Origin: Brachypodius melanocephalos
Taxonomy: Eukaryota; Chordata; Aves; Passeriformes; Pycnonotidae
NCBI GenBank assembly: GCA_013398615.1
Contig: VZSR01001479.1
Span: 18,949,860-19,013,859 of the forward strand
Direction of reading: 5' to 3'
DNA length: 64,000 nt
In this document: positions 25,501 through 40,100 of the stretch, piece by piece
Position numbering within the stretch: position 1 is the stretch's first letter
Layout of the letters: the number at the start of each line of letters is the position of its first letter
The notes under the pieces: generated by a model
What the model was told of the DNA's origin: nothing
Database searches by the model: none
What the model saw: the letters and a program-made list of their open reading frames with translations, nothing else
Program-made: the position numbers and the translations under genes

Positions 25501-27802
25501 TGAAACATTTGTGAATTCACATAGGTCAGTAAAGAACAGCAGTATGATTCTGTCAGTCATCTTCCATGATTTTCAGGCCACTAGCTGAATGAACCAGGAG
25601 GCCTGTAAACCACTTGGAAATCAAACACACAATCCTGTGTTGAAAAGACTGACTGTCTCTTTGATGATTTTTCTAGGAGCACTAGGTGATTAGCAGCTAT
25701 CATGATTTATCTAATATGTGTATGTCAAAAAAAGTCATCACCAAGACAAACTGAAATAATGAACTGTATGTGCTAAGATCAGCGTTCTTAAAGGGAAACA
25801 TAAGAAGACGCAGTCTTAATATTTTAGAGTAAATTCCCGTATTTCCCAATTCCATGCAAATATCATTCCAAGACTTTTTGTTGAAGGCTCATCAAAACTC
25901 AGAACTCTTTAAAAATCCTTTTGCCTTGGCATTGATCAAGAAAAACACTGTTCAGTTCAGGAGATCATCTGTCATCAGTGCTGACTGCAACACACCAGGA
26001 TTGAATCTGTGATCTTGACGATAGCTTACGGAATACATACAAGTTTTCCAAAGCTCATCCGCTCATCCATTCTTTTTAGCTGCCTGTTTTCTGTGCTTAA
26101 AGGAAAACACAGGCCATTTTTCCTGACGACACTTGCACATTTTGGTGGCAAAGACCTGATTGTACAAGGACCCTACTCCATCCCTCCTGTCTCCGCTCCC
26201 CAAAGAAAAGTTGTAGCACACTGACAAAACAGCATGTGGAAGTTTGGACTGCCACTGTCTAGGGAGCACATATTCCGTGGGCAGGCAGACTATTTCACTT
26301 GCCAGAGCTGTCAAGCCAGCCCCTTCTACAAACACTAGCTTAAGACAAAAGAAAAGAAAAATTATAACAAAATGTTTTAAAAGCTACATGCAGAGGGCTG
26401 AAGCAAAGGCATAATAATTAACTGGTTTCCTGGGTAACGATGGGGCAAACTGATCAAATCTGCCTGCTTAAAATTAGATTCTTAAAATTTACATTTAGAC
26501 ATTTAAGAGTTGCACAACTTCCAGGTGCTCTGGGTTGCGGCTGTTTTGATTAACTGCACATCTAGCAAAGTAAGCAAGTCAGTCCAGTTCTGGAAATACA
26601 GGTCAGTATGATTCTTCCTGTTCTCCAGTTGTGACTTTGGTATTAAGTACAAAAAGGGTTTGATTTGCCAACATGTCAGCACCCACAAACTGCAGACTGA
26701 AGCTAAAGCGACCTTTCAAAAACCTGAACTACGTAAGATTCTCAATTTAAGCATTAAGACCAGAGGTCTGTCTACCTAAACACAGGTATTAATCCACTGT
26801 AAGGGAGAACATAACATGAAAGGACAGATTAAAACCCAATTGTCTGATTTAGAGGTGAAATTCACGGCAGAAATCCAAAAATGAAGTTTGGAAAATTTCT
26901 TTTACCATCCCCCTCATTAGGTTCTGCATTTCTTAAAAGAGGCAAGAGGGAAATAACACAGGTGAAGTGGTTAATACTATACATAAATCCACTGAAATAT
27001 TCCCCTCTCCATGAGGGACTTCCCGCCTTGCAAGCCTCCTATGAGTGTTTTTGCCTTCTGGCAGTAAGTATTAGCAAGCATGAGATCTCTGTAATGAACT
27101 GTGCAGCGAGGATTTGAAGAATTACTTAGAAATTTTATTTACATAAAAATGAAATGCACACCCTAGCAGATGGGAGATTGTGAAAGACGGTTTGGACTAT
27201 CTAAATCATTTTTATTTCAGGAATAGATAAGCTCTTGTGCAGTTTTCTAAACCAAGGAATCAGACATCTGGAGATCTCATTGTTGTAGCTTAAAACCTTA
27301 TTTTTATACTAGTTTTTCACATCTTTCTGTGTGTGGGAGGCTGTGGGCATGAGAAAGAAAATGGTATTAGCTGGCTAATCAGTAACTTCACATTACAAAC
27401 AAAACCAGTTACACATGGTTTTCTCTCGTTTGTACAACAATACCAGCCAGATTCTGGTGTAACTTAATGAGACAATTGGTCTCCTGCTAGGTATGCATTT
27501 GTGCAGGTGGTTTACAATATTATAATAGAACTGATGCGTGCATATAGTTCAGTAACTAGGATACGGAAAAAACCTGGGTAAAAAGAGAAATTAGGTGTTC
27601 ATCCCCTTTATTTCTCTATGAGAGAAAATACACATTCTAAAAATGAAAAAAAAAAAAGTGACAGGTGGCAAAGAAGCATTTGAATTATGTTCCAACTCTT
27701 TAAAGAATTGAGCCATGGGAATTCTCATCTTTCAAAATAATTTGAAATGTTCAGAATGTTATTCTCTGCGGTGTTTCCTGGAAGGTTGGTTTTTTGGTGT
27801 GG

Positions 27803-27818
27803 TTTTTTTTTTTTTTTT
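27803..27818 (+). repeat. Poly(T) run
   Basis: Sixteen consecutive T, preceded by G/T-rich sequence. It could be a poly(A) tail of a minus-strand retroelement, but no element body was recognised to its left. Confidence 0.85.
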
Positions 27819-30800
27819 CTCCACTAGTTTAAGCAAGAACAAACAACACTGAATTTTAATTAACTATCAGGTACATCAGTTTCTATTCCAAACCTCCTCC
27901 AGGAAACAACTATTTTAGAATTTAACATAGAAGGGTGTTTATAACAAAAAAGTAATATGTTTCTCACTGCAGCCTAGTGGGTGCCAGGCCCTAAACATAG
28001 TAAAAATCTTAAGCTAAGCATGGTCTTCTGCTACATCTATTTCTTTAGACTACACTGTCCATTCAGAAATTGTGCTTTTGATTTAAAAAAATACATTTGC
28101 ATTTACACAACATAGTCTGAGATCAGAGACTCAGGAGAAAATATACATGTCACTACTGAAAATAGAAGAGATTCTGCAAGTTTGCCATATTCAGCTGTGG
28201 GTCTCACTTGGACTGTTAAAACCAACGGCACTCACTTTTTTTAAGGTGAGATGGTAACATAGATTTAGGTTTTGAAACCTCTTAATACCTGAAAAAAATC
28301 GGCTTCATGGTTTTGGTGAGGATTCCTCCTTGAAAGTAGTGATGACTCAATGTAACATCTTTCAATGAACCTTCCCCAAAGGTTAACTGCTGTGCCAATT
28401 CCTTTTCACCACATACTTTCCTCAGCACTTTTTAGATCAAGCCTAGAACCAAAAGGTTCCACAGCAAACTCTCAGTGAAGCAGAAGATGCTCCAGGCACG
28501 CCCTTGGGCAGGGTCAGGGCAGTGAATGCCAGCCTTGGCCCCTCATATCCTGTCAGAGCTCCCAGCCGACGGTCAATGCATCACAGAGCATCCTCAGGAG
28601 ATTCCAGCTCCTCATGCCAAGGGTTTCCTTGGGCAACACTAAGAGCACAGCCCACAACATGTTTTTTTGACCAAGAATTTCCAAGTGTATCTAAGCTGCC
28701 CGTTCTTACAAAGAAATGTTACCACACACGCTGCCTATAGCTTTGTTTGGGGACAGCTAAAACAAAATCCGCTGAAGCCTTTTTCTTCTCACAGAAAATT
28801 AAGTAGTGGGGAGGAGGAGGGGAACTGGAGCACCTTTTTCTTTGTCTGCTTAGGATTAAACCCAGAAAATTCTCAACACACCATACCCAGCCGTAAGCCC
28901 TTGGAAGATTTAGCCAACTGACTGTTTTCAATTCTTATGTCTGAGTCACTGCTGAGTTACTTTCTAAGCGGAGAGTATTTAGCAGCAGGTGAATCAATAT
29001 CACCTCTTCTGGATACCTTTAAACAAACATGGGTATGATCCACAGCAGTGGCAACTCTGCACATCATTAAAACTGTATTAAACAGACAAGAAAACCTATG
29101 ACTTTGGAAAATTTCCACAGTCCTCACACTTCTGCAAGAGCAAATAACTTTAAAGCTATGAAACAAATGTTTACAACAGTGGCCTGTATTAGTGCTGTAT
29201 TGAAATTCCACTGCTGTATTAATAAGGCCAAGAAAAATTTTGATCAAAAAATTCTTTTGCTTTGATTATTAGAAAAAAAATGCTGTGTTATAGATGGGAA
29301 ACTAACCTTTATACCACTGGTAAATTAATATTATCTACTATCATTCCAGAAAAGTATGTTTTTTCCCTATAATTATCTATTGCTATAAAGTACTTTCTCA
29401 AGCAGCATCTTGCAGGTATCTTTTACATGCATGAATTTAATTATATTGTTCATGAAAAATCCTCCTACTATCTCATCACTGGCTGGAAGCATATATTTTA
29501 TGTGCTTCCCTAACCCCACTGACACAGATCAGAGTGAATATTTCACTGGAGCATTAAAATGATCCACAGCAAATGTGCAACTTCCATGAACCTGCCCTAG
29601 AAAATCTATGAGGTTGAAAAAACTGGTAAAACTATTACAGTCACTCTACATAAATATGAATTAAAAATATTTCAGCCTTTTTTCAACCTTCAGATTCTTA
29701 CCCAAATATTTTTACATTTCTTTTTACTAAAAAGAGACTCTTATCTACAGTGAAGTCAACTCCACTAGAAAATTTATGAAAGAGGTGTAGCATTTTGTGA
29801 CTTGTGATATGCTGACAACCCAAAATCTGCTACAAAAATTAATATTTCACAAAGTCATATAAAATTTTAAAATATTGTATAATGAACTTCTTTCTATAAC
29901 AGTTTATAAATTGCATGTTCTATGTTATGATGCACTGCACCAAAACTGTTTTATTCAGTTGATTGAATTTGCCATGAATTCAAGGAGTTCTGAAACTGAC
30001 ACTGTAGAAAGATTCATATTTATGCTGGTACACTCTTAAACCTGTTTATTTTTTCCAAGTAAGTAACTCTAAATGAATGTGTCTTCTTAGGCTGCAGAAC
30101 TGCTCCCTACCTGAAGAAAAACACCTAAACACACATCTGGTGAAAGTTACAAATATTAAATTTGTCGAGGTGTTTGGTTTTTTTATTTTCTTCAACAGGA
30201 AAGAACAAGCTGTGCATTTGTTCCATGGCACACAACAAATGCTGTTATTGCCAAGCACCAGAGGAATGAACTGCTGCCACCCTAGAGCATGTGTTCTCAA
30301 TCCATACCAAACTACATCCACAGTAACACCTTCCTAGTATTTTTTGGTTTGTTTTAACACACTCTAAACCCAAAATTATGACTGCCTCCTTTCTCAGAAC
30401 CTGGCAATATGGCAATTACCTGTCAATCCCAAATGTCAAATCCACCAGGATCACTAAGACAGAAAACACTTTTGGGACTGAGTCCTTCAAGCTTTTCTTC
30501 AACTTCCTAGAAGACCAAGCTAAGCAGTTGGCTTTGGATGATGGATACACCAATGACCTTGACAACAAAAGGCACACACAAAGCACAGCTGGACACAAGG
30601 AAACTCCATTTGCTGACTACAGGACCACACCAGCACTGCTGGGCAGAGGAAACGCAGGCCATGCACAGCCCCCGTGAGCAAAGAGGTAACAGCCAGCTAC
30701 AAGCATTGTTTCTTGACAACCTCTGCACCAAACAAATGCTAGCAGAGACCTTAACATATTCTGCCTAAAACATCCCAAGCGTGTTGTACTCATTCTTCAC

Positions 30801-33194
30801 ACGGAACTCACTTTTTCATGCTTTGCATGTACAAGGAAACCATTTTTCTGTCTGTCTACCTGTGCCATGGTAGAGGAATTATTAGGTGCGAGTGCTGATT
30901 CTGTGATTGATCCTCTGTAATAGCGGAATGAGGAGTAGGACAAAAAAAAAGGGTTTTTTAGGATGCCTAATACTTTTGACAACCCTTCAAAGAGAAAAAT
31001 AAGAAAATTAACATTAGTGCATACAACAAGCTTATTCAGAAGAGAGGCTAATATTTGACTTTAAAGACCACTTCTTAAGTTATCAAGCACTCTCTAAAAT
31101 TAGTTCGTTCTATTTCTTCAATGAAAAGAAAAAAAAAAAGGACCATTTCTTTTTCTGACATAAATTTTGTAGGCCAGTTTAAATCATTGGAAGATCATTT
31201 TTATGTGAATGATTTAGAGGTATGCAGTAGCTCTTTAGTTACTCAAGACCAAATGGCCCAGACAGCATGTTTGTCCTAAATCAAGCATATATTTTTCCAA
31301 AACTTAACCTCTAGAATTATTTCTGGTAAAATCTCTACCGCATTAGACAGACTTTTTTTTTCCTTTCTGAAATGGAAGGACCACAACTACAACTGCTAAA
31401 AGTAGGTATTTACAGGAAAAGAAGCTAAACCAGAAGTGTAGTCTTATAACATCCTCTTTCTTGCCATTTCTTCCAAGGGACTATGTAGTCTCCATCATCA
31501 CCTGACCAAAAAAATACCCATTATATGGCTCAGACAGAGTTTTCCCTGTTACTGCAAATGTGTATGTCCAGCCACAGGAAGAACATGTCAGCAGCCCCTA
31601 GAGCCTCTAGTCTGGTAGCCTGACACTCCTGCACCACCTCCTATCCTGTGACAGGGAGAATTATCACATTAAAATCCTGTCATGAAAGCCACATCACGTA
31701 AGGGGAAAAGAGTCTGCAACACAAGGTATCAGTCTCTGTGCTATTCAAAAGGTTAGCACCATGAAGTTAAAGCCATGACTATTAAGAAAACCACCCTACT
31801 ATGGTAATGGAGTCAGAAGGGTTGAGGGTCTCACCACTGGATTTTTCTACCATCTCTGTCTGAAGAAGGATCAACACCAGAGGTTACCAACCTTCTGCTG
31901 TGGGTTTCAAAAACTGTTATGAATCCAAAACCTCTAGTCAGGTACACAAGATGTATACTGGTGAGAAGAGTGAAGTGGACCCCAACACGGCCAGGGGAGC
32001 AGAGAGCTCTCACCTCCAAGCTGAAAGTTCATTATCAAAAGATATAATAGGGCTGACTACGGGCTGCGTATCCCCAGGTGACACTGCAACACTGGAAAAC
32101 ATTTAAATGAAATATTCATAACAACAGACTTACCGTAGACTAAAAACTCAAATGCAAGGGCTAGAGAATTCCTTTAGGAATGGCAGCTTGTCATCAGCAC
32201 TCCGTGTAGTGAAGCAAACCAGGAAATCTACACACACTGCATCATGTCTCCCACCACTACACATTATTCATTCTCAGCTCTGGTCAGAGCGCACTCCTTA
32301 TACTCCTGGAAACACATCCTTCAGGGCACAACTCCACAACTTGCTCTTCTTGCATCCACACAGTATCAGGTGGGTATAAAGTTGCCAGTACCCTTTTATC
32401 ATCTCTAGACTTCCTTTACATAAAAGGTCCATGGTAAGTTTGTTTTCAGTATTAATTGTTTTCAGTATTCTCAGTATAGTCATGAAGTACCAGAACAATT
32501 ATCTGAGGCAAAATACCATGCTGCTATGAGGGTCCTGAGATACATGGGAAACAAAATTTTGTCCTGATATTTCAAAACACTGCAAATGCCACGCTACAAA
32601 CAATAAGCAGATGCTTATTGCAGAAAAATATGTATTATCCAGCCACCTTCTCACTAAAGCTGTATTCCTCTGGAAGCTGCTCCCATCAATTATTTCACCT
32701 AGAGACCAGACTGACCTTTTCCCCTGCCTTCATTTTCATCAACTTCATTTCTGATGGCATGACAGGATCAAAGCCAAAAGGACAGACTAATGCTAAAAGC
32801 ATCCAGTTTTAATAGTTTCTTCATATATGCCATGGCTGAACAAATAAAACCCTGTCTTGAACACAGATGCAGTAGGAATGCCAATACATTATGTAAAACG
32901 CATCAAATAATTCATAACTTCCTGAACGCAACTCATTTTAAGTTACACTACCAGTGTAATGGCACAGCTTAGAAGATGGATTTCCATGAGTAAAACCTGA
33001 TCTGCATAGTAGGTTGATTGTAGAATCAAAAGGAAAATGGCTTAAAAACATAATCCCCCATCAGCTAAAAAACTACTCCTCTTGCATAAATATTGCCTGC
33101 TGATATATTTTATTCACTGGAAGTATTCAGGCTCCACAAAAATGGATGCTGAGATTTTAGAATACAAACTTACTTAATTACAAGTAAATGCTAA

Positions 33195-33211
33195 TACATA
33201 TATATATATAT
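33195..33211. repeat. TA microsatellite
   Basis: Short alternating A/T run, with flanking TACA and TGTA making a small palindrome. Confidence 0.8.
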
Positions 33212-34187
33212 GTATGGAGATGTTTCAGCATTACATTTCAATCAAAGTTCAACGTGGTTTATTTTCATCCTTCACAAACAATATTTATGAAGCATGCAAG
33301 AGTGTATTTCACTCTAGAACAGTGCCAGATCTCCTGGTGTGGTCAACAGCCTGACATGCAGTTTTTTCACCTGAACCAAACCGTGCCAAAGTTACCTGGG
33401 ACATATAAGTTAATACCAAACACATGCATAAAGCTACACTGCAGCAGATTCCTTCTGACTACTGTCAGCATGAGTACTTCAGAATGAACAAACTCTTATT
33501 TTTTACCAGAAAACTGCCAGAATAACAAAGCAAAAATGTACTCAAAGAACAAAACCTGAGAATATGAAGTCTTGAATCAAGTTCACAGCAGATGCAAAGC
33601 TATATTTCCTTTCCTTAAACATGTTCTATATTAAAGTCCTCAGCTTACATATTTATAATATACCTCTTTAAATATAGATTACATTTCAGGCAGATTTTAA
33701 GACTACAATTTAGTCATTGAAACAAACAAACAAACAAAAATGTTTAGCCTAAATGCATCTGGATGAACAATGCATCCAGTTGTTGAATAAGGTTTTTTAA
33801 ATTTTGCACCAGGAAGACACTGCAAATTAACTTAGCCATATCAAACACAATTCTTCCACTAATTATACTTTATTAGAATTTAGCATTATAATGGTCATGT
33901 CTATGACTTCTTAGTTTTTCTGGTAAAGCCAGTACATTATTTATATTTTTACCTTTGTTCCTCAGACTTACTAGAAAAAACATTTTGAATAATTTAGGCT
34001 GATATCTAATGCATTTGACAGGTTGCAATTTGAACTTCTTTAAGACCATTTACTATTTACATTCTACAAGAAATCATATAAACTAAAAACTTCAAGTGAG
34101 AGTCTTTTCCCTCTGGATTCATAATGTAATTTATTATATTGCTGATTATTATTAAGGGTCATTGGGGGATGTGTGGTGTATGTCTTC

Positions 34188-34202
34188 TTTTTTTTTTTTT
34201 TT
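34188..34202 (+). repeat. Poly(T) run
   Basis: Fifteen T in a row, preceded by a G-rich GGGGGATGTGTGGTG stretch. Confidence 0.85.
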
Positions 34203-36186
34203 AATTTAGTAACTTATGCAAGATCCTTGCCCAGGCCATCCAAATTGGAAGAAATGGATCCCTTGTGAACTCAGTGCTTCAGTTACTGAACTAATCCATG
34301 TCAAGCAAGACACAATGTAAGTTTACTTCAGCTAAACCTTTATCAACAGTAAGTATGTGGCAGCATATGAATGTTATTTTTCTAGAAGGAAATGTTTTTA
34401 TTAACTTGCTGTTACAGAAGCACAATCAGCATTTGACTTATGTAGGAACTAGAGTCACAAATGTGGAAATATATGTAATATCATCTGTTATTAATTATGT
34501 TCTGTGATCACAATAGGCAAATGCAGTTGGATCTCCTACCTCCAGCATTTTAAGAAAATTTAGATGCAGGATAATAGTAACTATGGGCACAATATTCTCT
34601 GACAAGAAACAACAATATATTCGAGTCTCTTCAGTACAACAGTACTGTTTAATGGTTATTCGACATAGGGGATTTTTGTCAAAAAAATAGCAATGATAGT
34701 ACTAACAATAACAATAACCACTACATGTAGATTCATAATAAACATCTTTCCAAGAACCTTACAGCCTGGTTGCCATTCAATTATTGATTTTGCAATCTGT
34801 TCTGCATACAGGGGAGGAAAACCATAAATTTTTAACACATCAAAGTGCAATGTATAACATGAAATATATAGGCTATAATAACATGATTGACTTCATGATT
34901 TTTATTTCAGTAAAACCACTTATTAAAGGAAAAGATCAGAAAGAATTTAGTGATAGTTTAAGGGTCTTTTAATTTTTGTACTGCTGAGAAAGAACAAGTA
35001 CACAGCAAAGATAAAAAATACAAATCAAACATTGTTTCACATTTGCTGTACGCTTTTCAAACTCTCATAGCTGTTTTGTTAAAAATCTCCTTTTCCATTT
35101 GAATCACAAAGAGAATAATTCCCTACACATCAAGCTGGACTGTCAAGTAAATGTATTTCAGTGTTCTTCAGACTTATTTCGTAATTTGTTTTCCTTCCAC
35201 TCTGATGTACTGTAATGTCCTAATCAATAAATTCCTGGACTTAGTATGCATTTAAAATGAACAGCTGAGTTCCCATACATGAGATTTTGCTTGATGTTTA
35301 TTTCAATTAACACCCACCCCCCACCCCCAGCAAACCCCAACAAAACTGTCTTGACAATGAGTCTTGAGAGTAAACACTCCCAAGATGCGTTTCCTCCCTC
35401 TAATTCTTTAATACATAGAAAAATGCTAATAGGCATATTTTTATTCTATTCTCAGGCTTTTTTTAAACCATTAATAGCACTGGTATCAATTTACACCAAT
35501 TCAGATCCCACATTTACGTGCTTTATATTCTACTGCTATTGTTTTAATATTTAGATCAGAATATTTGAATTGGTACAAATAATAAAATCATTATTCTAAA
35601 AACTTTTCCCGGGTTATTTTGCCCACTAAATAAATGCACTAGACAAACAACGTAATTACCAGGTCTTCATGGACTGAAAACTCAGAAAAATAAAAACTTC
35701 ATAGCTCCCTAAGAGTCAAAGACATATACTAAGCAGAGCTGCTTCTTTCTAAAAAACAAAATCCCAAAAGCCCTACAAAAGAAACCATATAAACATAAAG
35801 CCTGCATGAGTGATTAGCATAGGTTTATTTATATTTTTATGTATAAAGTCTGTGTCAGTGATTATTAATCCAGAATCATTTTAAAAGCCCATACAGCTGT
35901 CCTTCTGAAATAAACCAAGTGGACAGAGCTACAATTTACATCAAATACTCGTCAGCAACCTTTCCCAGTTTTAAAAGATTTTACATAAGCTGCACAACAT
36001 GTTCAGTGCCAGATATATTTGTCACCAACTTGCATTGCTGTTCTCTTGCAGAAAAAACGTATCTCCTCTGTATCTTACATTCTGGTTTTTTGTTTTAAAT
36101 ACTGACCTCTACTAATTTCATCATTTTTAAAACATTTTTTATATAGTAATAATCTACATCTGGTGAAAAAGTAAAGAGCTTCTTAC

Positions 36187-36252
36187 CATCTTGATCCAGT
36201 ATTTTCCCCGTCTCTGGAGTTCAGCAGCAAGGAGCTGTTGCTGTTGTACTGC
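36187..36252 (-). other. PLD5: Candidate alternative 5' exon of PLD5
   Basis: The minus strand ends in CAAGATG|GTAAGA, a strong donor immediately after an ATG. The ATG has A at -3. Joined to the phase-0 PLD5 exon it would start translation as M-SQQRCIV..., leaving almost no cytoplasmic tail. The same frame is open upstream back to a TAA at 36253-36255. It reads AVQQQQLLAAELQRRGKY then WIKM, so an internal exon with an acceptor at TAAGCAG (exon start 36248) is also possible. That version would need an upstream exon ending in phase 1. The Gln-rich, Arg-Arg-Lys pattern loosely resembles the end of the human PLD5 cytoplasmic tail as I recall it, which may be coincidence. In another frame the same segment is Ser/Asn-rich and open, so frame alone is not decisive. 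Confidence 0.3.
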
Positions 36253-37036
36253 TTACTAGAGACACTGGAGGCTTTGGAAGCAGAGAATGTTTTATGTGGT
36301 TAAAATGTATCACCACTGATTATATTTCAGTCCCTCAATTCCTAGCCTTGATGCTCTGGAAATCAGCCAATCCAAGTGATAAAGAGGTTCGCAACAAGAA
36401 GTTGCAGAATTTCCACAGTGAATGCTTCATGGAAATGTTTTGCTTCTTGATACTTGTTTTTTTTTTATATCCACTAAATGTTAAAATAAATCCTGGCTCC
36501 CTTTTCTCTCCTCCTCTTTTTTTTTCCTCCCCCAAAATGAGATTCATATATTGTTCACAAGGGACTCTGGCATTTGCTATAGCTAGGCACAGTGCAGAAA
36601 GGCATCATGCCAGATTACGCATACATCTCAGTCAGGACACCTGAATTTTGACTTGCAACACACCCTGTTATTCCAAACATGGATCTTCCTTAGCCAAAGC
36701 TCCTGACTGCCAAAATACACAGTGTTTTTGTGAGGCAGCCAAATGCCCCTTCAGATTAGCTAAAGAGCATCTTTTATTTGCAATGTGGTTGCTCTTTGTT
36801 GGCTTTTCTTTTTTTTAACACTTTTTTCCCTAGAGAAGACAAGGTGGTAAGCTCCAAAGGGATGAAACGATCAACTGGCACTGCTACTGACACTCCTCTC
36901 AAGAACAAATTTCACACAGAAAATTTCACAGCAAATTTCCCTGCAATGCTACAATTATGATTAATTACTTAGTTAACATTATAATAATCTTAATGTTCTC
37001 AATGGTAGCTAAGGATGCTTCTGTGTTTGATGTGAT

Positions 37037-37120
37037 AAAACAAAACAAAAAAAAAAAAGCCCAAACAAAACCAAAGCAAACAAACAAAAAAAACCCACGA
37101 AAACCCACAAACCCAAAACC
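37037..37120 (+). repeat. A/C-rich low-complexity tract
   Basis: Runs of A interrupted by C, CC and CCC with very few G. It gives open frames of Lys/Gln/Asn/Pro on the plus strand and Phe/Gly/Val on the minus strand, which are artefacts. Confidence 0.85.
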
Positions 37121-40100
37121 TGACAAAGACAGTCCTGACTCCATGGACCTTGCTATCAAATAACACAATAAGAGGTGACAAAGAGGGAGGCAAAAGGAAC
37201 CAAGCTATATTACTGGCTAGTTTAACAGGTACTTAGAATAATTTCCAAACTTTTTGGGCCTCACAATAAAGGGGTTTTAAAGAAAAGATTACCAAGAGGT
37301 TATGGAGACTACCTTAGAAATGCTCTCAAGAAGTAAGTACATTAGGAAGCATATCAAAGCTCTCAAGAGGAAAGCATATTATTGTACTAAGAGAGCATAA
37401 AACTGAGCCTGAAAATTTAATGAATAATGAAAGAGGATGGAGTGATGTTTCTGCAACAACTGAGAGTTTATACACGTCTAGAAAAGTGAAGACCACCTCT
37501 GTGCAAGGAGGGAAAATAAACTCAGAAAAGATGCCTGTAGGTTTCTTCTATTCTGTTTGCAAAAGAAAACAATAATGATTTTCTCTGAATTTGGATGGTA
37601 TGAAAGTGCAGGACTGACCTGAAGAATGCAAGGAAAAATATACTGGACTAATTGGCAAGCTTGTTTAATAAGTGAATAAGAGCTGGATGGAAGATTCAAA
37701 TGTTTGTTGAAACAGCAATGAAGTTACTTTAAGAAATTACATTCAAAAATAAGATTTAATCGTCAATACCACTGACAGTGTAATTTCTGAACTAGAGAAA
37801 GAACAAAGTAATAACTGACATGTGTTATGAACACCATGGCAAGATTAGGTTGTTTTCTAGAGTGACAAGGAAGCAGCAGGAGGGCAGTCTTCAGCCATGT
37901 TGAGCTGTTGACATCTAGCTGAATAGACACAAGAAGCCTCTTTATTCCAGACCCTTCTTCTTCAGCCAGAGCTAAAAAAATCATTTGCAAGGCATCATGG
38001 CAAAGATGAATTTGACTTGTATTTACAGATGAGCTTGTCTGATGTAAATAAAAGGACTAAAGTTCAATCCCTAAGAAAAATAGCAAGATGAAGTGGAAAG
38101 AGGCACTGAAAGGCTGATTAAGAAGAGAGAAGGGTAAAAAAATAAGCAAACCAGGTTCTATGAAACCAAGAGAGACAGGATTTCAGGAAGAAAAATGGAC
38201 AACAGTATACAAGAGAGCTTACAAGACAGAGAAAATCAGCAGACAACCCTAGTTTCATTGTTTGATCAGAAAGCTGTCCACAGATACTTTGTCTTGAGCA
38301 ACATCAGCAGCATGGAAGGAGCAGGAGATGCACTGGTTGGTCAGTGCTCAGTGCCCCACCAGAGCTCTGGCAGTGCCAATAAACAACCCACACACTTCTA
38401 TTAGTCACACTGCTAATGGGATTCCCATCAGAGAGGCTCCTCATGTAATATCCCTGAGACCCAACAGAGAATTCTGTGAAACAATTTAATTGCAATCAAT
38501 CAGGCTACAGAGATCTTGCTCTTTTTAGAAGTAAAAACTTTTAGATTGGAAAATTTTCAGTCATTTTACTAGTCTAGGCGAATGTGTCCTGTAATCCCTG
38601 AAATTTCTGAAACCCTTATGCTCACAAAGGTTTCTGCTGGGATAGTGATCAGATGCCAAATATGAAGACATGCAGCCAAGTCATGCTCCTGCATGTTTCC
38701 ACACAAAATGTGTACGGGACAGGGTAGTATGGCCTATGTACCCATACAAACAATTTTCAACTCTGCCTTTCAGTCAGTGAAGCCAGAATATTTCCATTTT
38801 TTACTGAAAAGTAATTCAATTATTGAATGTATACAAATTTCAGAATTAATTCTGTCAGTCTTCTCACAATTAAAACATACACCTCCCAAATTCAAGCACA
38901 AATATCTTCTCCTAAATTCAACTAAAAGACATTTCTATACAGAACAAATGCTATCGTGCACCTATACAGGCAGAAAAAAAATCAATTTGATTAACTTACT
39001 TCAGCATTAGCACATCTGCTTCAGGATAAAGCCACCTTTTCCATTTACTTTTAACTCCTTCTAACACAGAAAAAGAAGTGCCCACCAAGGGAAAGAATCA
39101 TGTACTGATATAACCACAAAAGTTTAATGTGAACTCCAACTTCTACATCTACAAGCCTTAAAGATGATTTTTTTTCTCTCCAATTCTTGAAAGATCCACA
39201 AGCAATGGGAGCTTACGTTTTCCAGAGAGGTCCAGAATATCTCCTTTTTAGGAGGAAACCAATTTCCCCCCAAGTTTGAGTTAAAACCTGTAATTTAATC
39301 CTTGCTGACTGGTTACAACCCTATTGCCAGACTTTACCCCTCTCAGCATATTAACTGCCACCATAAGCTCCATGCTCTGGAGGTTACTTCAAAAATAAAA
39401 ATAAAGCTCTCAAAGGCATCTGATAACATTCTTTAGGCCCCTTTAGAAATGTAGTTAGCAGGCCACATAATTTAAATACTTATTTAGATGACATAAAGAT
39501 GCCCTTGAATGCTCTGAAAGATCAAGGAATGCATAACGAAGCTGAAAAACTTAAATTGGATTAAAAGTAATCTATCTGCTGTGATGAAAATAGGTTAGAT
39601 ATGGCAGTACAAGTTATTTCACAAGTGTTCTTCGCAACATGTAACTATTCAGACTAAAGCCCTCAGTCTGCAACAACAGAATGGTTGTACTAACTGGTAC
39701 CAAACATAAAGCAACTGACCAAAGAACTGAATTTTTGCCCTGATAAAATTTCTTTTATTTTGGCTTTCTGATGGTTGTCTGGAGACAAGAGTTTAAAAAA
39801 AAATTCAATTAGTCATTGAATGAAAAGTCCTAATAAATTTAAATGCAGAATTGTTGAGTCATTTTGGATTTGCTTGAGATGCCACAAAGCCTCAGGGACA
39901 TGCAATTATGGCTCTCTTGAGGCACTCTGTAACTCTGTCCAAAAGTTCCCTAGAGTTATGAAGCACCTTCTCTCCCCATAAGCTGCAAAATAAAGAAAGT
40001 ATCTACGAACAATTTGCTGTAAATAGATAAAAAATAAACCACAGCTTGATAAGTAATAAAAACATGCAATATTATTAGGCGTCACAGAATGAAGACAAAC

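Larger units (their letters stand above)
22433..36186. other. PLD5 intron, about 13.7 kb without genes
   Basis: AT-rich intronic DNA with low-complexity tracts (A/C tract at 22544, T16 at 27803, TA repeat near 33195, T15 at 34188). A slightly GC-richer patch at 28480-28680 and an open frame at 30378-30677 were checked. Neither shows recognisable protein or repeat content. Confidence 0.5.
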
